Program-made: the position numbers and the translations under genes
In this document: positions 7,933 to 16,610 of the stretch, piece after piece
Position numbering within the stretch: the stretch's first letter is position 1
Layout of the letters: every line of letters begins with the position of its first letter
The notes under the pieces: generated by a model
What the model saw: the letters and a program-made list of their open reading frames with translations, nothing else
Told to the model about the DNA's origin: nothing
Database searches by the model: none
NCBI GenBank assembly: GCA_002332905.1
Contig: DDAM01000024.1
Coordinates: forward strand, 1 to 55,946
Direction: 5' to 3'
DNA from: Firmicutes bacterium UBA2058
GTDB lineage: Bacteria; Bacillota; Clostridia; Tissierellales; Sedimentibacteraceae
Length of the DNA stretch: 55,946 nucleotides

Positions 7933-9312
7933 ATGGATAATTTATTAACATTAGTAACAAAAGCAAATGAATATTTAGGATTTATTCTATTATTCGCTTT
8001 GTGCGGAACAGGCTTATATTTTACATTCAGACTAAGATTTATTCAAGTAAGAAAGTTTGGCGAAAGCTTCAGGAAAACATTTGGAGGCATAAAGTTTGGA
8101 GCAGAGGCTGGTAAAGATGGTATGTCTTCTTTTCAATCTTTGGCAACAGCAATTGCTGCACAAGTTGGTACAGGAAATTTAGCTGGAGCCGCAACAGCTA
8201 TAGCAACAGGAGGTCCAGGATCAATATTCTGGATGTGGATGAGTGCATTTTTTGGAATGAGTACAATTTTTGCAGAGGCTACTGCATCCCAAAAGTACAA
8301 GACAACTACAGAAACAGGCGAAGTTATAGGAGGACCTGCATATTATATAAGAGAAGGAATTAAGGGTAAGGCTGGTATATTTTTGTCAAAAATGTTTGCA
8401 GTATGTATTATACTTGCATTAGGATTCTTCGGTGTCATGGTGCAGTCAAACTCTATAGGAGATTCTTTTAAAACAGCATTTAATTTTAATCCTATTATTG
8501 TGGGTATTGCAGTAGCTGTAGTAGTAATGATTATTGTGTTAGGTGGAGTAAAAAGAATTGCTTCTATAACGGAGAAAATGGTGCCATTAATGGCGTTAAT
8601 TTATATAGTAGGCTCTTTAGTGATTATATTTGCAAACATATCAAATATACCAGAAACATTTAGACAAATATTTGTAGGAGCTTTTAATCCTTCAGCTGTT
8701 GTTGGAGGTGCAGTAGGTATCACAGTTAAAAATGCAGTTATGTATGGAGTTAAAAGAGGATTATTTTCAAATGAAGCAGGTATGGGTTCAACACCTCATG
8801 CACATGCTCTAGCAAAAGTTAAGCATCCATGTGATCAAGGTACAGTTGCAATGATGGGAGTTTTTATAGATACATTCGTTATATTAACACTTACAGCACT
8901 TGTAATAATATCATCTGGTGCGTTACAGTATACAGCGGATGGTGCAACATTAAATGGTATCGCTCTTACTCAAGCAGCCTTTACATCAGTATTTGGTAAT
9001 TTTGGAAACATATTTATTGCTATTTGCTTATTATTCTTTGCTTTATCAACAATTATAGGATGGTACTTCTTTGGCGAGATAAATGTTAAGTATTTATTTG
9101 GTCAAAAGGGAACAAAAATATATGCTATAATTGCATCTTTATTTATTGTACTTGGTGGAGCCTTAAAGGTTGATTTAGTATGGGAGCTATCAGACTTCTT
9201 TAACTTGCTAATGGTATTGCCTAACTTAATTGGATTATTAGCTGTTGGCGGAATCATAACCAAGTTGCTAAAAGAATATGAATCGGACAAAACAAGATTA
9301 AAACCAAGATAA
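7933..9312 (+). CDS. sodium:alanine symporter family protein (AGCS)
   Basis: A 459-residue membrane protein of normal AGCS length with about ten hydrophobic segments. Family signatures include SSFQSLATAIAAQVGTGNLA near residue 65 and GVKRGLFSNEAGMGSTPHAH near residue 275, and FALSTIIGWYFFGE later. It imports alanine or glycine with Na+. The ribosome site is poor (GAGG within AGCGAGGCAGAA before ATG), but no other start keeps the N-terminal helix. It is transcribed alone, with promoters upstream and a strong terminator after it. Import of alanine/glycine fits with alr, glyA and sdaAB elsewhere in the window. Confidence 0.92.
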   Translation: MDNLLTLVTKANEYLGFILLFALCGTGLYFTFRLRFIQVRKFGESFRKTFGGIKFGAEAGKDGMSSFQSLATAIAAQVGTGNLAGAATAIATGGPGSIFWMWMSAFFGMSTIFAEATASQKYKTTTETGEVIGGPAYYIREGIKGKAGIFLSKMFAVCIILALGFFGVMVQSNSIGDSFKTAFNFNPIIVGIAVAVVVMIIVLGGVKRIASITEKMVPLMALIYIVGSLVIIFANISNIPETFRQIFVGAFNPSAVVGGAVGITVKNAVMYGVKRGLFSNEAGMGSTPHAHALAKVKHPCDQGTVAMMGVFIDTFVILTLTALVIISSGALQYTADGATLNGIALTQAAFTSVFGNFGNIFIAICLLFFALSTIIGWYFFGEINVKYLFGQKGTKIYAIIASLFIVLGGALKVDLVWELSDFFNLLMVLPNLIGLLAVGGIITKLLKEYESDKTRLKPR

Positions 9313-9324
9313 AATAAGAAAATT

Positions 9325-9358
9325 AAAAAATCTCCTTTTACAAATAAGGAGATTTTTT
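9325..9358. terminator. bidirectional terminator between symporter and DUF11-like genes
   Basis: AAAAAATCTCCTT (9325-9337) pairs perfectly with AAGGAGATTTTTT (9346-9358); T-runs are present in both directions. Confidence 0.9.
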
Positions 9359-9364
9359 ATAACT

Positions 9365-10246
9365 TTATTTTTCTTCTACTAAAATATTACATTTACATGT
9401 ATCAGGACATTGTTTATATGACGAGTTATTTACACCATTGGAGTTAACACTATTTATTAGTGAATCTCCTGCCTTAACTAATGTGTCATCATTATATTTA
9501 TTTTTTATCTTAATTTTAAATGCTATTTTTTTACATTCAGATGGATTTACCACATCAAAATTCCATTTAAGTATAGTTCGATTATCATATGAATAAAGGT
9601 TAGATGGCTCATGATTTGAGGTTTGAGTTAAATATTTAACTCCACTATCAAGCACACTTTTTAAGTATACCTTTCTTACTAAATCATATTGACCCGCCTT
9701 ACATTCGATATAAAGCTTAGTCTCATCATTGATTTTTAATTTATTATCATCACACGTAACACTTATTTCATAATCCATAGATTCACTAGTAATGCTATCA
9801 CCTGAAATTTCACCGTCACATAATAGATATGTATTTATATTAAGAGTACTTTTGTGTGGTATTTTACTACCTGAGTTCACTATTGAGTTTTCTGTATATT
9901 TATCATACAGTGCCAAATCAAAAGTTATTATATTTTCTGATAATGGTGACAATTTAAAATTGTTAGCAAATATTATTAAATTATTATTTCCAATCTTTTC
10001 GTTAGGTTCAACAATTTTTATATAATCAGCAATATCCTTATCAGGTCCATTTACCTTTAAATTATTCAAATATGTCAGTCCGTTTGCAAGTGTTGAATTT
10101 AAGGAACATATTTTAAAATAATCGCTATTATTTTTAATAACAATTTTAATTGTATAAATCCATGATGGTATAAAAGAAGTCGCTCTTAATCCAGCGCCTT
10201 TTAATATCTTTTTAGGAAAATATATCTTTACACTGCAATCACTCAT
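9365..10246 (-). CDS. DUF11-like conserved-repeat protein of unknown function
   Basis: A 293-residue protein without signal peptide or membrane segment. It consists of two beta-rich units; each resembles the DUF11/isopeptide-type repeats of large surface proteins (YTIKIVIKNNSD, then TLANGLTYLNNLKVNG; later ILKWNFDVVNPSECKKIAFKIKI). The C-terminus is cysteine-rich (CPDTCKCNILVEEK). The ATG at 10246 is ten bases after AAAGGA; a TTG three codons earlier is too close to that site. Function unknown. The lack of an export signal is odd for this fold. Confidence 0.55.
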   Translation of the reverse strand: MSDCSVKIYFPKKILKGAGLRATSFIPSWIYTIKIVIKNNSDYFKICSLNSTLANGLTYLNNLKVNGPDKDIADYIKIVEPNEKIGNNNLIIFANNFKLSPLSENIITFDLALYDKYTENSIVNSGSKIPHKSTLNINTYLLCDGEISGDSITSESMDYEISVTCDDNKLKINDETKLYIECKAGQYDLVRKVYLKSVLDSGVKYLTQTSNHEPSNLYSYDNRTILKWNFDVVNPSECKKIAFKIKIKNKYNDDTLVKAGDSLINSVNSNGVNNSSYKQCPDTCKCNILVEEK

Positions 10247-10434
10247 TGATATCAAGTCCTTTCTGAAAAATTAGACATAAAAATTTTATGTCACATAGAC
10301 ATAATATTCTGTTTGATTGCATATGTGCATGTTTTGGTAAATAAGAATTTATCGTAGCTGTAATTAAGGTATTAACTAGTGAAATCTTAGTAGAGTTTGT
10401 TTCTTCGACATATTTTTGTTGTAAATTTAAGGTA

Positions 10435-10658
10435 AGCAATAAATATAAAAAAAGTTTCTGTCTCCGCAACAAGATTTACCTTGATTTTTGTAAGGAGGGT
10501 AAATCTCGTTGAAGTCGCATAAACTTTTTTTATGTTCATTGCTATGAATAGCGAAGTAGATAAAAAATGTTTATGTGACTTAATGAGGCTTTCCCTTCCT
10601 TTTAAAATCTAGGGAAACCGAATTACGGAAACAGAAACATTTTTTATCTGCTTTGCTT
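10435..10658. repeat. four-armed quasi-palindrome (two adjacent long hairpins)
   Basis: Hairpin 1: arms 10435-10480 and 10498-10543 (46 nt each, 37 of 46 matching). Hairpin 2: arms 10549-10596 and 10611-10658 (48 nt each, 34 of 48 matching), with a 14-nt loop. The four arms are themselves related: arm 1 matches the complement of arm 4 (GTTTCTGTxTCCG), and arm 2 the complement of arm 3 (GTTTATGxGACTT). So the whole 224 bp can also fold as one nested palindrome. It fills the 464-bp gap between two minus-strand genes (10247-10719); an apparent small frame across it is not a credible gene. Either a structured RNA or a doubled MITE-like element. Confidence 0.8.
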
Positions 10659-10719
10659 CCCTTAGATTCGTGACAAAAGCATAACGAAGTAATTATTTAT
10701 CTACTAAGTTACTATATTC

Positions 10720-11271
10720 TTATTTAATCATTTCGTACATTTTAACCATTGCTTCATAGTCCAGCTTTCCTACTCTACCTGTCACTACTTCACCCTTTTC
10801 ATTTACGGCAAGTGTTGAAGGGAAGTTTCTAACTCCATATGCTGATGCTACTTGCTGTTTTGTATCTAAAAGTATTGTTCCCGTGATTTTCTCTTCTTCA
10901 ACAAATTTTTTAACATCTTCTTTAGATTCACCAACATTTACAAATAAAACTACCAAATCATCCTTATATTCTTCTTGTAATTTCATAAGGTCTGGCATTT
11001 CCTCAACACAGAAACCACACCATGTTGCCCAAAAGTTTATTATAACTTTCTTGCCCAGTAAGCTGCTTAACTTAACCATATTTCCTTCCAAATCCTCTAA
11101 TTCAAAATCTGGAGCCATCATTGGTTCATCCTTAGTTACTTTTTCTTCTTCATTATTTAACTCATTTTCTGAAACATTATTTGGTGGATCTGCAATTGTA
11201 TCATTTTTCTTTGCACATGCTGTGACAAATAGCATTGCAGTTATCATTACTAAAACTAATATTTTTTTCAT
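10720..11271 (-). CDS. TlpA/ResA-like thiol-disulfide oxidoreductase, lipoprotein
   Basis: A 183-residue lipoprotein. The signal sequence ends in a lipobox (VTAC, Cys19), followed by an acidic linker and a thioredoxin-like domain from about residue 52 (MAPDFELEDLEGNMVKLSSL) with the active site WC85-G-F-C88 and a cis-proline at FPST. It reduces or exchanges disulfides outside the membrane, receiving electrons from CcdA, whose gene lies 13 bases upstream in the same operon. GGAGG precedes the ATG. The substrate could be a cytochrome or another exported protein; no cytochrome c gene is in the window. Confidence 0.9.
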   Translation of the reverse strand: MKKILVLVMITAMLFVTACAKKNDTIADPPNNVSENELNNEEEKVTKDEPMMAPDFELEDLEGNMVKLSSLLGKKVIINFWATWCGFCVEEMPDLMKLQEEYKDDLVVLFVNVGESKEDVKKFVEEEKITGTILLDTKQQVASAYGVRNFPSTLAVNEKGEVVTGRVGKLDYEAMVKMYEMIK

Positions 11272-11284
11272 TGTTACCTCCGCT

Positions 11285-11971
11285 TTATAAGAAAAAATTA
11301 TTAAGTAGTGTTAATTTATTAAACATTATTAGAATACCAAGTATAATTATTATTACTCCACCTATTTTATTGATATATACACTAGCCTTTTCAAACTTCA
11401 ATATGTTCTTATCGAATTTGTCAAGAATTAGTGAAACTATTATAAATGGTATAGCAAAACCTAATGAATAAACAAGTAATAATAAAATACCATAAGTAAA
11501 TGTAGTTTGACCAGCAGCTACAAACAGTATGGATCCTAAAACTGCACCAATACAAGGAGTCCAACCTATAGATAGTGCCATACCCATTAAAATAGATCCT
11601 AAAAATCCTTTTGATTTTGGAGTTTTTACCTTAGATGCAAATTTAAACATATCAAACTTGAATACACCTAGCATACTAAGTCCAAAAAATACTATAAAAA
11701 TCCCACTTATAACCCTAAAGATATTTAAATTTTTTGAAATAAATGTACCTAATGCTGAAGCTGCTGCTCCTAAGAGAACAAATATAATCGTAAAGCCAAC
11801 TATAAATCCAGCAGTCCTAGTTAAAATTAAAAATCTACCCTTTTTTGTATTATCATCTACTGAAACCCCGGCCATATATGCAATATATGCTGGTATCAAA
11901 GGCAATATACATGGTGAAAAAAACGAAGTTATCCCTGCTACAAATGCAACAGAAAAGGTTACATCATTCAT
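11285..11971 (-). CDS. ccdA: CcdA-type transmembrane thiol transporter
   Basis: A 228-residue protein with six membrane segments. The two redox cysteines are in place: C21 in SFFSPCILPLIPAY and C140 in GWTPCIGAVLGSIL. Members of this DsbD-beta family pass electrons from cytoplasmic thioredoxin across the membrane to an extracellular thioredoxin-like partner, here most likely the TlpA/ResA-like lipoprotein encoded next. The ATG has AGGAGG about ten bases upstream. The two genes form an operon; ispE precedes it with a separate start. Confidence 0.92.
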   Translation of the reverse strand: MNDVTFSVAFVAGITSFFSPCILPLIPAYIAYMAGVSVDDNTKKGRFLILTRTAGFIVGFTIIFVLLGAAASALGTFISKNLNIFRVISGIFIVFFGLSMLGVFKFDMFKFASKVKTPKSKGFLGSILMGMALSIGWTPCIGAVLGSILFVAAGQTTFTYGILLLLVYSLGFAIPFIIVSLILDKFDKNILKFEKASVYINKIGGVIIIILGILIMFNKLTLLNNFFL

Positions 11972-12001
11972 ATTATTTCATCATCCTCCTATATGCATGC
12001 T

Positions 12002-12877
12002 TTAATTATTTGCTGTTTCTGTAATAAATATTTTGTTATATTTTTTTGTTAGTTCACCATAAGCCGCTAACATTAAAGCATTATTATCATAAAAACCATA
12101 CACACTAGAACCGCTTCCTGTCATAAGTGATGAAATTGCTCCACTGCTAATTAGATCATCTTTTATTAATGATATTTGAGGGCAAAGCTTTATAGCAGCT
12201 ACCTCAAGAGTATTAGCAACAGACATACAAGTATTACGGTAATCATTATTATTTATGTAGTCTAATATTTTATTGTTCTCATAATAATTATACTCTTTAT
12301 CTGTTACATTTTTATATGCTAATGGTGTTGAAATGCTAAAGTTAGGCTTAATTATAATTATATTATCCCATTTAAATGATTTTAATTCAGTGATTTTATC
12401 ACCAATACCTTCACATAAGCACGTACCACCTGTTAAGCAAAATGGCACATCAGCGCCTACCTTGATTCCTATTTCTTTCATTTCATCAATTGACATACCT
12501 AAGTTCCAAAGTTTATTAAGACCCTTTATTACAGCAGCAGCATTTCCACTGCCACCAGCAAGCCCCGCTTCTGTTGGTATAGTTTTTTTAATTGATATGC
12601 ACACGCCTAGATTAATATTAAATTTTTCTTTAATTAACATAGCTGCTTTATAGCAAGTGTTTTTTTCATCTAATGGTATATTATAGTTATCACAAGATAT
12701 AATTATTCCTGATTCATTATCATTTATTTGAACTTCATCATGCAAATCTATTTCCTGCATAACTGATTTTATATTATGATACCCATCCTGTCTTTTATTT
12801 ATAACATCTAAAAACAAGTTTATTTTTGCATATGAATTAAGTTTTATACCTTTATTTTTCTTCATAATTTCTTTCAA
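12002..12877 (-). CDS. ispE: 4-diphosphocytidyl-2-C-methyl-D-erythritol kinase
   Basis: A GHMP-family kinase of 291 residues that phosphorylates CDP-methylerythritol in the non-mevalonate isoprenoid pathway. Signatures: SYAKINLFLDV at the N-terminus, RQDGYHN, the ATP-binding loop IPTEAGLAGGSGNAAA and, near the C-terminus, LMTGSGSSVYG. The start is TTG at 12877: GGAGG lies seven bases upstream, whereas the ATG four codons later would be 19 bases away. It precedes the ccdA operon, and a terminator-separated DUF1893 gene lies upstream. Confidence 0.93.
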   Translation of the reverse strand: MKEIMKKNKGIKLNSYAKINLFLDVINKRQDGYHNIKSVMQEIDLHDEVQINDNESGIIISCDNYNIPLDEKNTCYKAAMLIKEKFNINLGVCISIKKTIPTEAGLAGGSGNAAAVIKGLNKLWNLGMSIDEMKEIGIKVGADVPFCLTGGTCLCEGIGDKITELKSFKWDNIIIIKPNFSISTPLAYKNVTDKEYNYYENNKILDYINNNDYRNTCMSVANTLEVAAIKLCPQISLIKDDLISSGAISSLMTGSGSSVYGFYDNNALMLAAYGELTKKYNKIFITETANN

Positions 12878-12961
12878 TCCATTTCCTCCATAATACTAAT
12901 CTCTAATTAAAACCTTACCATATCATAATAACGCACTTTTAATCTGGATTTATATAAAATA

Positions 12962-12989
12962 AAAAAGTGAATTTATATATTCACTTTTT
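12962..12989 (-). terminator. terminator of the corA-DUF1893 unit
   Basis: AAAAAGTGAAT (12962-12972) pairs with ATTCACTTTTT (12979-12989), with T-runs on both strands. Confidence 0.85.
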
Positions 12990-13004
12990 ATAATTTTATA
13001 ATAT

Positions 13005-13433
13005 TTACATTAAATTTTTTTCAATCAAAAATTTTTCAATATTTTTTAATAGATTATCAAAGTCTGTTTCATCCTTAGCAAGGGTTTCAACTGGACACAT
13101 TCCAGTCTTATCTCTATTTTCTATATAATCTACTTCTTCTACAAATACCACTTCTATTTCACTGTCGAGAAGCAGATTTTTTGCTCTTGTAGTTATAACA
13201 TCACAATAAAGCTCTTTGATTCCCGCCTCTTTATATATCCATGCGGCTGCTTTTCCTATAACTCTGTCAGCACATGATGTGCCTTTCATTTGGTCTTTAA
13301 TTTTCATATAGGCACAATATAAAGGTTTTATGCCAAATCCGTCATTTTTATATATTATATTATTATTATTAACTATAACTATTTTTTGATTTTCATTATA
13401 CATTATTTCTCTTGCTAATTTTAAATAATCCAT
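13005..13433 (-). CDS. DUF1893 domain protein
   Basis: A 142-residue soluble protein. Residues 1-125 resemble DUF1893: IVIVNNNNIIYKNDGFGIKPLY, DQMKGTSCADRVIGKAAAWI and VEFVEEVDYIENRDKTGMCP-like elements. The invariant Cys and Asp of the SCADRVIGKAAA segment suggest a nucleotide-deaminase-like fold, but no activity is established. It starts 18 bases after the corA stop codon, so the two are probably co-transcribed. Confidence 0.75.
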   Translation of the reverse strand: MDYLKLAREIMYNENQKIVIVNNNNIIYKNDGFGIKPLYCAYMKIKDQMKGTSCADRVIGKAAAWIYKEAGIKELYCDVITTRAKNLLLDSEIEVVFVEEVDYIENRDKTGMCPVETLAKDETDFDNLLKNIEKFLIEKNLM

Positions 13434-13451
13434 TAAACTCTTATCCTTCTA

Positions 13452-14387
13452 CTAAAATAAATTTTTTTTCATAAATATCAACCCTGCTATTAATGAAGTT
13501 AGAGCTGACATACCAATTACAATATAAAAGCCATATGGAGAACCAGAAAATGGAATGTTGATAACATTCATACCATAAAAGCTAGCAAATATAGTAGGTA
13601 TAGACATTATAATAGTAATTGATGCCAATACCTTCATAACTATATTTAGGTTGTTTGATATAATTGATGCAAATGCATCCATCATACCGCTTAAAATTCC
13701 GCTATAAATATTAGCCATTTCAATTGCTTGTTTATTTTCAACAATTACATCGTCTAACAAATCTTTATCATCAGGAAACTTTTTAATAATGTCTAGTTTT
13801 AATATTTTTTCAAGAACTGCTTCATTTGCTTTTAATGCAGTAGTTATATAAACTAGAGATTTTTCCAGGTCTAATAACTGTATAAGCTCCTTGTTTTTCA
13901 TGGATTTATGAAGCTTTTTTTCAACCTGATTGCTCATTTTATCAATTTGTCTGAGATACAACAAATATCTTTGAGCGTTTCTATATAATATTTGATATAT
14001 AAATCTAAATTTTTTATTTGTAGAAAAAGTACGTACACTATTTTTCTCAAATTGGTCAAGAACAATAGAGTCCTTTAAACAAACAGTAATAATATTACTT
14101 TCAGTTAAAATAATACCTAAAGGCAAGGTTTCATATATTATATGCTCATCTGTTTTTTCTACTGCTGGGGTATCTACAAGAATTAAAATTTGTTCTTTTT
14201 CAGTATCTACACGAGCACTTTCCTCTTCATCTAGTGCTGCGTATAAAAAATCTCTTTCAACGTTTAATTTCTCAACAATAAAATCTAACTCATCCTCTGT
14301 TGGATTAGTTAAATTTATCCATGCGTTATCTTCTATACTGTCTAAAGTATATAAACTATCGCCTATTGTTTTATAAATATTTAGCAT
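13452..14387 (-). CDS. corA: CorA-family divalent metal ion transporter
   Basis: A 311-residue protein of usual CorA length: a large cytoplasmic N-terminal domain with a long helical stalk, then two membrane helices. The selectivity motif GMN is present at ASFYGMNVINIPF and the protein ends with the basic MKKNLF. The MPEL part that often follows GMN is here replaced by a short FSGSPYGF, as in many Firmicute members. Transports Mg2+ or a related ion. GAGGTGA precedes the ATG. The 230-base region upstream carries a small ORF and two perfect hairpins, suggesting leader-mediated control. Confidence 0.9.
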   Translation of the reverse strand: MLNIYKTIGDSLYTLDSIEDNAWINLTNPTEDELDFIVEKLNVERDFLYAALDEEESARVDTEKEQILILVDTPAVEKTDEHIIYETLPLGIILTESNIITVCLKDSIVLDQFEKNSVRTFSTNKKFRFIYQILYRNAQRYLLYLRQIDKMSNQVEKKLHKSMKNKELIQLLDLEKSLVYITTALKANEAVLEKILKLDIIKKFPDDKDLLDDVIVENKQAIEMANIYSGILSGMMDAFASIISNNLNIVMKVLASITIIMSIPTIFASFYGMNVINIPFSGSPYGFYIVIGMSALTSLIAGLIFMKKNLF

Positions 14388-14488
14388 GTTTCACCTCATT
14401 TTAATAATAGAATATTAATACAATTATTGGCACCAAAAAACCATCATTAAAATAATTAATGACTAACAATACCAATAATAACTTTTGC

Positions 14489-14520
14489 CACTGTATACAA
14501 AATATGCATTGTATACAGTG
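14489..14520 (-). promoter_or_regulatory. perfect hairpin 2 in the corA leader
   Basis: CACTGTATACAA (14489-14500) pairs perfectly with TTGTATACAGTG (14509-14520), loop of 8. A competing dyad TGCATTGTATACA/TGTATGCA overlaps it, so alternative folds are possible. It lies about 100 bases before the corA start. Confidence 0.65.
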
Positions 14521-14528
14521 TATGCACT

Positions 14529-14568
14529 TTCTATTATCAAAACGTATGAGAAGCTTTTGATAATAGAA
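14529..14568 (-). promoter_or_regulatory. perfect hairpin 1 in the corA leader
   Basis: TTCTATTATCAAAA (14529-14542) and TTTTGATAATAGAA (14555-14568) form a 14-bp perfect stem with a 12-base loop. The stop codon of the small upstream ORF (TGA, 14539-14537) lies in its 3' arm on the minus strand, so a ribosome finishing the small ORF would melt it. Confidence 0.65.
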
Positions 14569-14620
14569 CAGTATTAAGTTTTATAAACGTGTAACTATAG
14601 GCATTGGGACTCCCGTCCAT
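14537..14620 (-). CDS. small upstream ORF (27 codons) in the corA leader
   Basis: Begins MDGSPNAYSYTFIKLNTV and ends ASHTF. GAGGAG lies about nine bases before the ATG, one of the better ribosome sites in this region, and the ORF is followed within its own end by a 14-bp hairpin. It resembles no family I know. Proposed as a leader peptide whose translation alters downstream folding; equally it could be an independent small protein. Confidence 0.45.
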   Translation of the reverse strand: MDGSPNAYSYTFIKLNTVLLSKASHTF

Positions 14621-14896
14621 TATCAATCACTCCTCATCATAAATTATTTCCACTTTTTTTAAAAACTTGCACAATTTTATTATACATATAAAACTGCATC
14701 AGTTACGTATGTAATTATGATATGCTAATTATAATAAATTTGCAAGAAATTTTTTGCATACTATTGCGCTTAGAAAATACTAATTAATTATAATATTAGA
14801 AACTATTCATTTAAATCTATCTATTTATTATTTAAAATTTTTTAAAAGTTTGATATAATACATTGTTACAATATTGAATAAAGAGGTATCATTAGT

Positions 14897-15742
14897 TTGA
14901 AAAGGATAATAAAGCTTTCATTATTTTTGACATTAATCATATTTTTTATTTACAGTTATGCTCGATTTATAGAGCCAAAACTTATAGCTATAAAAACATC
15001 AAAAATAACATCTCAATATATATCTAAAGAATTATCTAACATAAAAATCGTTCAATTTTCAGACACACACATCTCTGATTATTTTACAATTAAGGATTTA
15101 ATGAAAACTGTAAAAAAAATTAATAAGCTTAATCCAGATATTGTTTTATTTACTGGGGATTTAATTGACAATTATAGTGAATCTACAATAGATTCAAAGA
15201 AAATCTCATATGTTTTAAGTTTAATTGATGCAACATTGGGTAAATACTCAGTATATGGTAACCACGATTATGGTGGTGGTGCTACAAGAATATATAAGGA
15301 AATAATGAATGATGCTGGATTTAAATTGTTGATAAATGATAGCGTGTATTTAAAGGAATATAATTTGACTATTACAGGTTTAGACGATGCTCTTTTTGGC
15401 AATCCAGATATTGATAATATAACTAAATTTATAAACAAAGAAGCGTACAATATTTTACTTTGTCATGAGCCAGACATTATTGATTATATAGTTGATTATA
15501 ACTTTGATTTAGCTATATCCGGGCATAGTCATGGTGAACAAGTTAAAATACCATTTATGGATGATATAATTCTACCTCCTTTGGCTAAAACATATGTAAA
15601 GGGAATGTATGAGTTAGATTCAGATCGCGAAGGTAAAATTTATGTTAATAAGGGTATAGGCACATCTAAAATACCTTTTAGATTCCTCGCTCCGCCAGAG
15701 ATAACATTATTCAAGTTTAGTATAAGTAAGGATGGATTGTAA
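14897..15742 (+). CDS. membrane-anchored metallophosphoesterase (YkuE-like)
   Basis: A 281-residue protein with one N-terminal membrane helix (residues 5-22) and a calcineurin-like phosphoesterase domain. All metal-binding motifs are present: SDTHIS (D..H), TGDLID, GNHDYG, LLCHEPD and SGHSHGEQ. Relatives act on phospholipid or lipid-linked substrates; the substrate here is unknown. Start is TTG at 14897 with AGAGGT nine bases upstream. It is followed after 3 bases by a membrane protein gene, so the two are co-translated. Confidence 0.88.
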   Translation: MKRIIKLSLFLTLIIFFIYSYARFIEPKLIAIKTSKITSQYISKELSNIKIVQFSDTHISDYFTIKDLMKTVKKINKLNPDIVLFTGDLIDNYSESTIDSKKISYVLSLIDATLGKYSVYGNHDYGGGATRIYKEIMNDAGFKLLINDSVYLKEYNLTITGLDDALFGNPDIDNITKFINKEAYNILLCHEPDIIDYIVDYNFDLAISGHSHGEQVKIPFMDDIILPPLAKTYVKGMYELDSDREGKIYVNKGIGTSKIPFRFLAPPEITLFKFSISKDGL

Positions 15743-15745
15743 ATC

Positions 15746-16561
15746 ATGAAAAAAAACAAGACAAAGCATAATAAAAAAACCATGAAGCAGCAAATAGCTC
15801 AGAATAAAAAATTATTTATATTGTATATTATACTTCGTATATCGGTTATACTGGTGATGATTGCACAGTTTTTTAACGGTAACTATGAAAATGTATTTAT
15901 GTGCGTATTGACATTATTTTTATTTACTATACCTAGCTTCATTGAAAACAACTTTCACATTGATATACCGGACACCTTAGAGGTTATAATTCTTCTTTTT
16001 ATATTCGCAGCTGAAATATTAGGTGAAATACAGGCATACTATATAAAGTTTCCATATTGGGATACCATGCTTCATACCATAAATGGATTTTTAGCCGCTG
16101 CAATAGGATTTTCATTGGTAGATTTACTTAATAGACATGAAAAATTTTCATTTAAATTATCACCAATTTTTATGGCTATAGTAGCCTTTTGTTTTTCAAT
16201 GACCATTGGAGTATTATGGGAGTTCTTTGAATGTGGTATGGATTTAATATTTGCAACTGACATGCAAAAGGACACTATTATTAATTCAATTTCCACTGTC
16301 ATGTTAAACCCTGACGGATTAAATGTACCTGTAAAAATAAAGGATATATTAAGTGTCGTTGTAAATGACCAAGAATTAGGTCTGAATGGATATTTAGATA
16401 TTGGACTTCTAGATACTATGAAAGATATGTTTGTTAACTTTATCGGTGCTGTTGTATTTTCAGTAATAGGATATTTTTATGTTAAAAAGCGTGGAGAAGG
16501 AAAGGTTGCTAAAAAATTTATACCAAAATTAATGGAAGAAAGCAAAATTGAGAATAATTAA
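15746..16561 (+). CDS. polytopic membrane protein, DUF2238/YjdF-like
   Basis: A 271-residue protein with a basic N-terminal tail (KKNKTKHNKK) and about six membrane helices. It shares the conserved stretches FPYWDTMLHTINGF, IGVLWEFFECGMD and GLLDTMKDMFVNFIGA with DUF2238/YjdF-type proteins of unknown function; D, H, W, E and N within the membrane part suggest a transport or enzymatic site. It has no good ribosome site of its own and probably depends on coupling with the phosphoesterase gene ending 3 bases earlier. Confidence 0.65.
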   Translation: MKKNKTKHNKKTMKQQIAQNKKLFILYIILRISVILVMIAQFFNGNYENVFMCVLTLFLFTIPSFIENNFHIDIPDTLEVIILLFIFAAEILGEIQAYYIKFPYWDTMLHTINGFLAAAIGFSLVDLLNRHEKFSFKLSPIFMAIVAFCFSMTIGVLWEFFECGMDLIFATDMQKDTIINSISTVMLNPDGLNVPVKIKDILSVVVNDQELGLNGYLDIGLLDTMKDMFVNFIGAVVFSVIGYFYVKKRGEGKVAKKFIPKLMEESKIENN

Positions 16562-16567
16562 ATATAA

Positions 16568-16600
16568 AGAGGGTAGTAATACTGCCCTCTATTATTTTTT
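16568..16600 (+). terminator. terminator of the phosphoesterase operon
   Basis: AGAGGGTAGT pairs with ACTGCCCTCT (one G-U pair), then ATTATTTTTT. Confidence 0.85.
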
Positions 16601-16610
16601 ATTATTAAAT

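Larger units (their letters stand above)
14388..14896. other. 509-bp divergent intergenic region, corA and phosphoesterase
   Basis: The left half is the corA leader (small ORF and hairpins at 14489-14620). The minus strand around 14420-14460 also shows CATTAA/TTAATG followed by TTTTTT, a weak terminator-like site between hairpin 2 and corA. Bases 14650-14880 are AT-rich and should hold both promoters; GATATAATA at 14850-14858 is a -10 candidate for the rightward gene. Confidence 0.5.

Noticed and set aside
10239..10472. 77-codon open frame upstream of the DUF11-like gene
   Set aside because: No ribosome site, odd composition, and it runs into the first arm of the four-armed palindrome.
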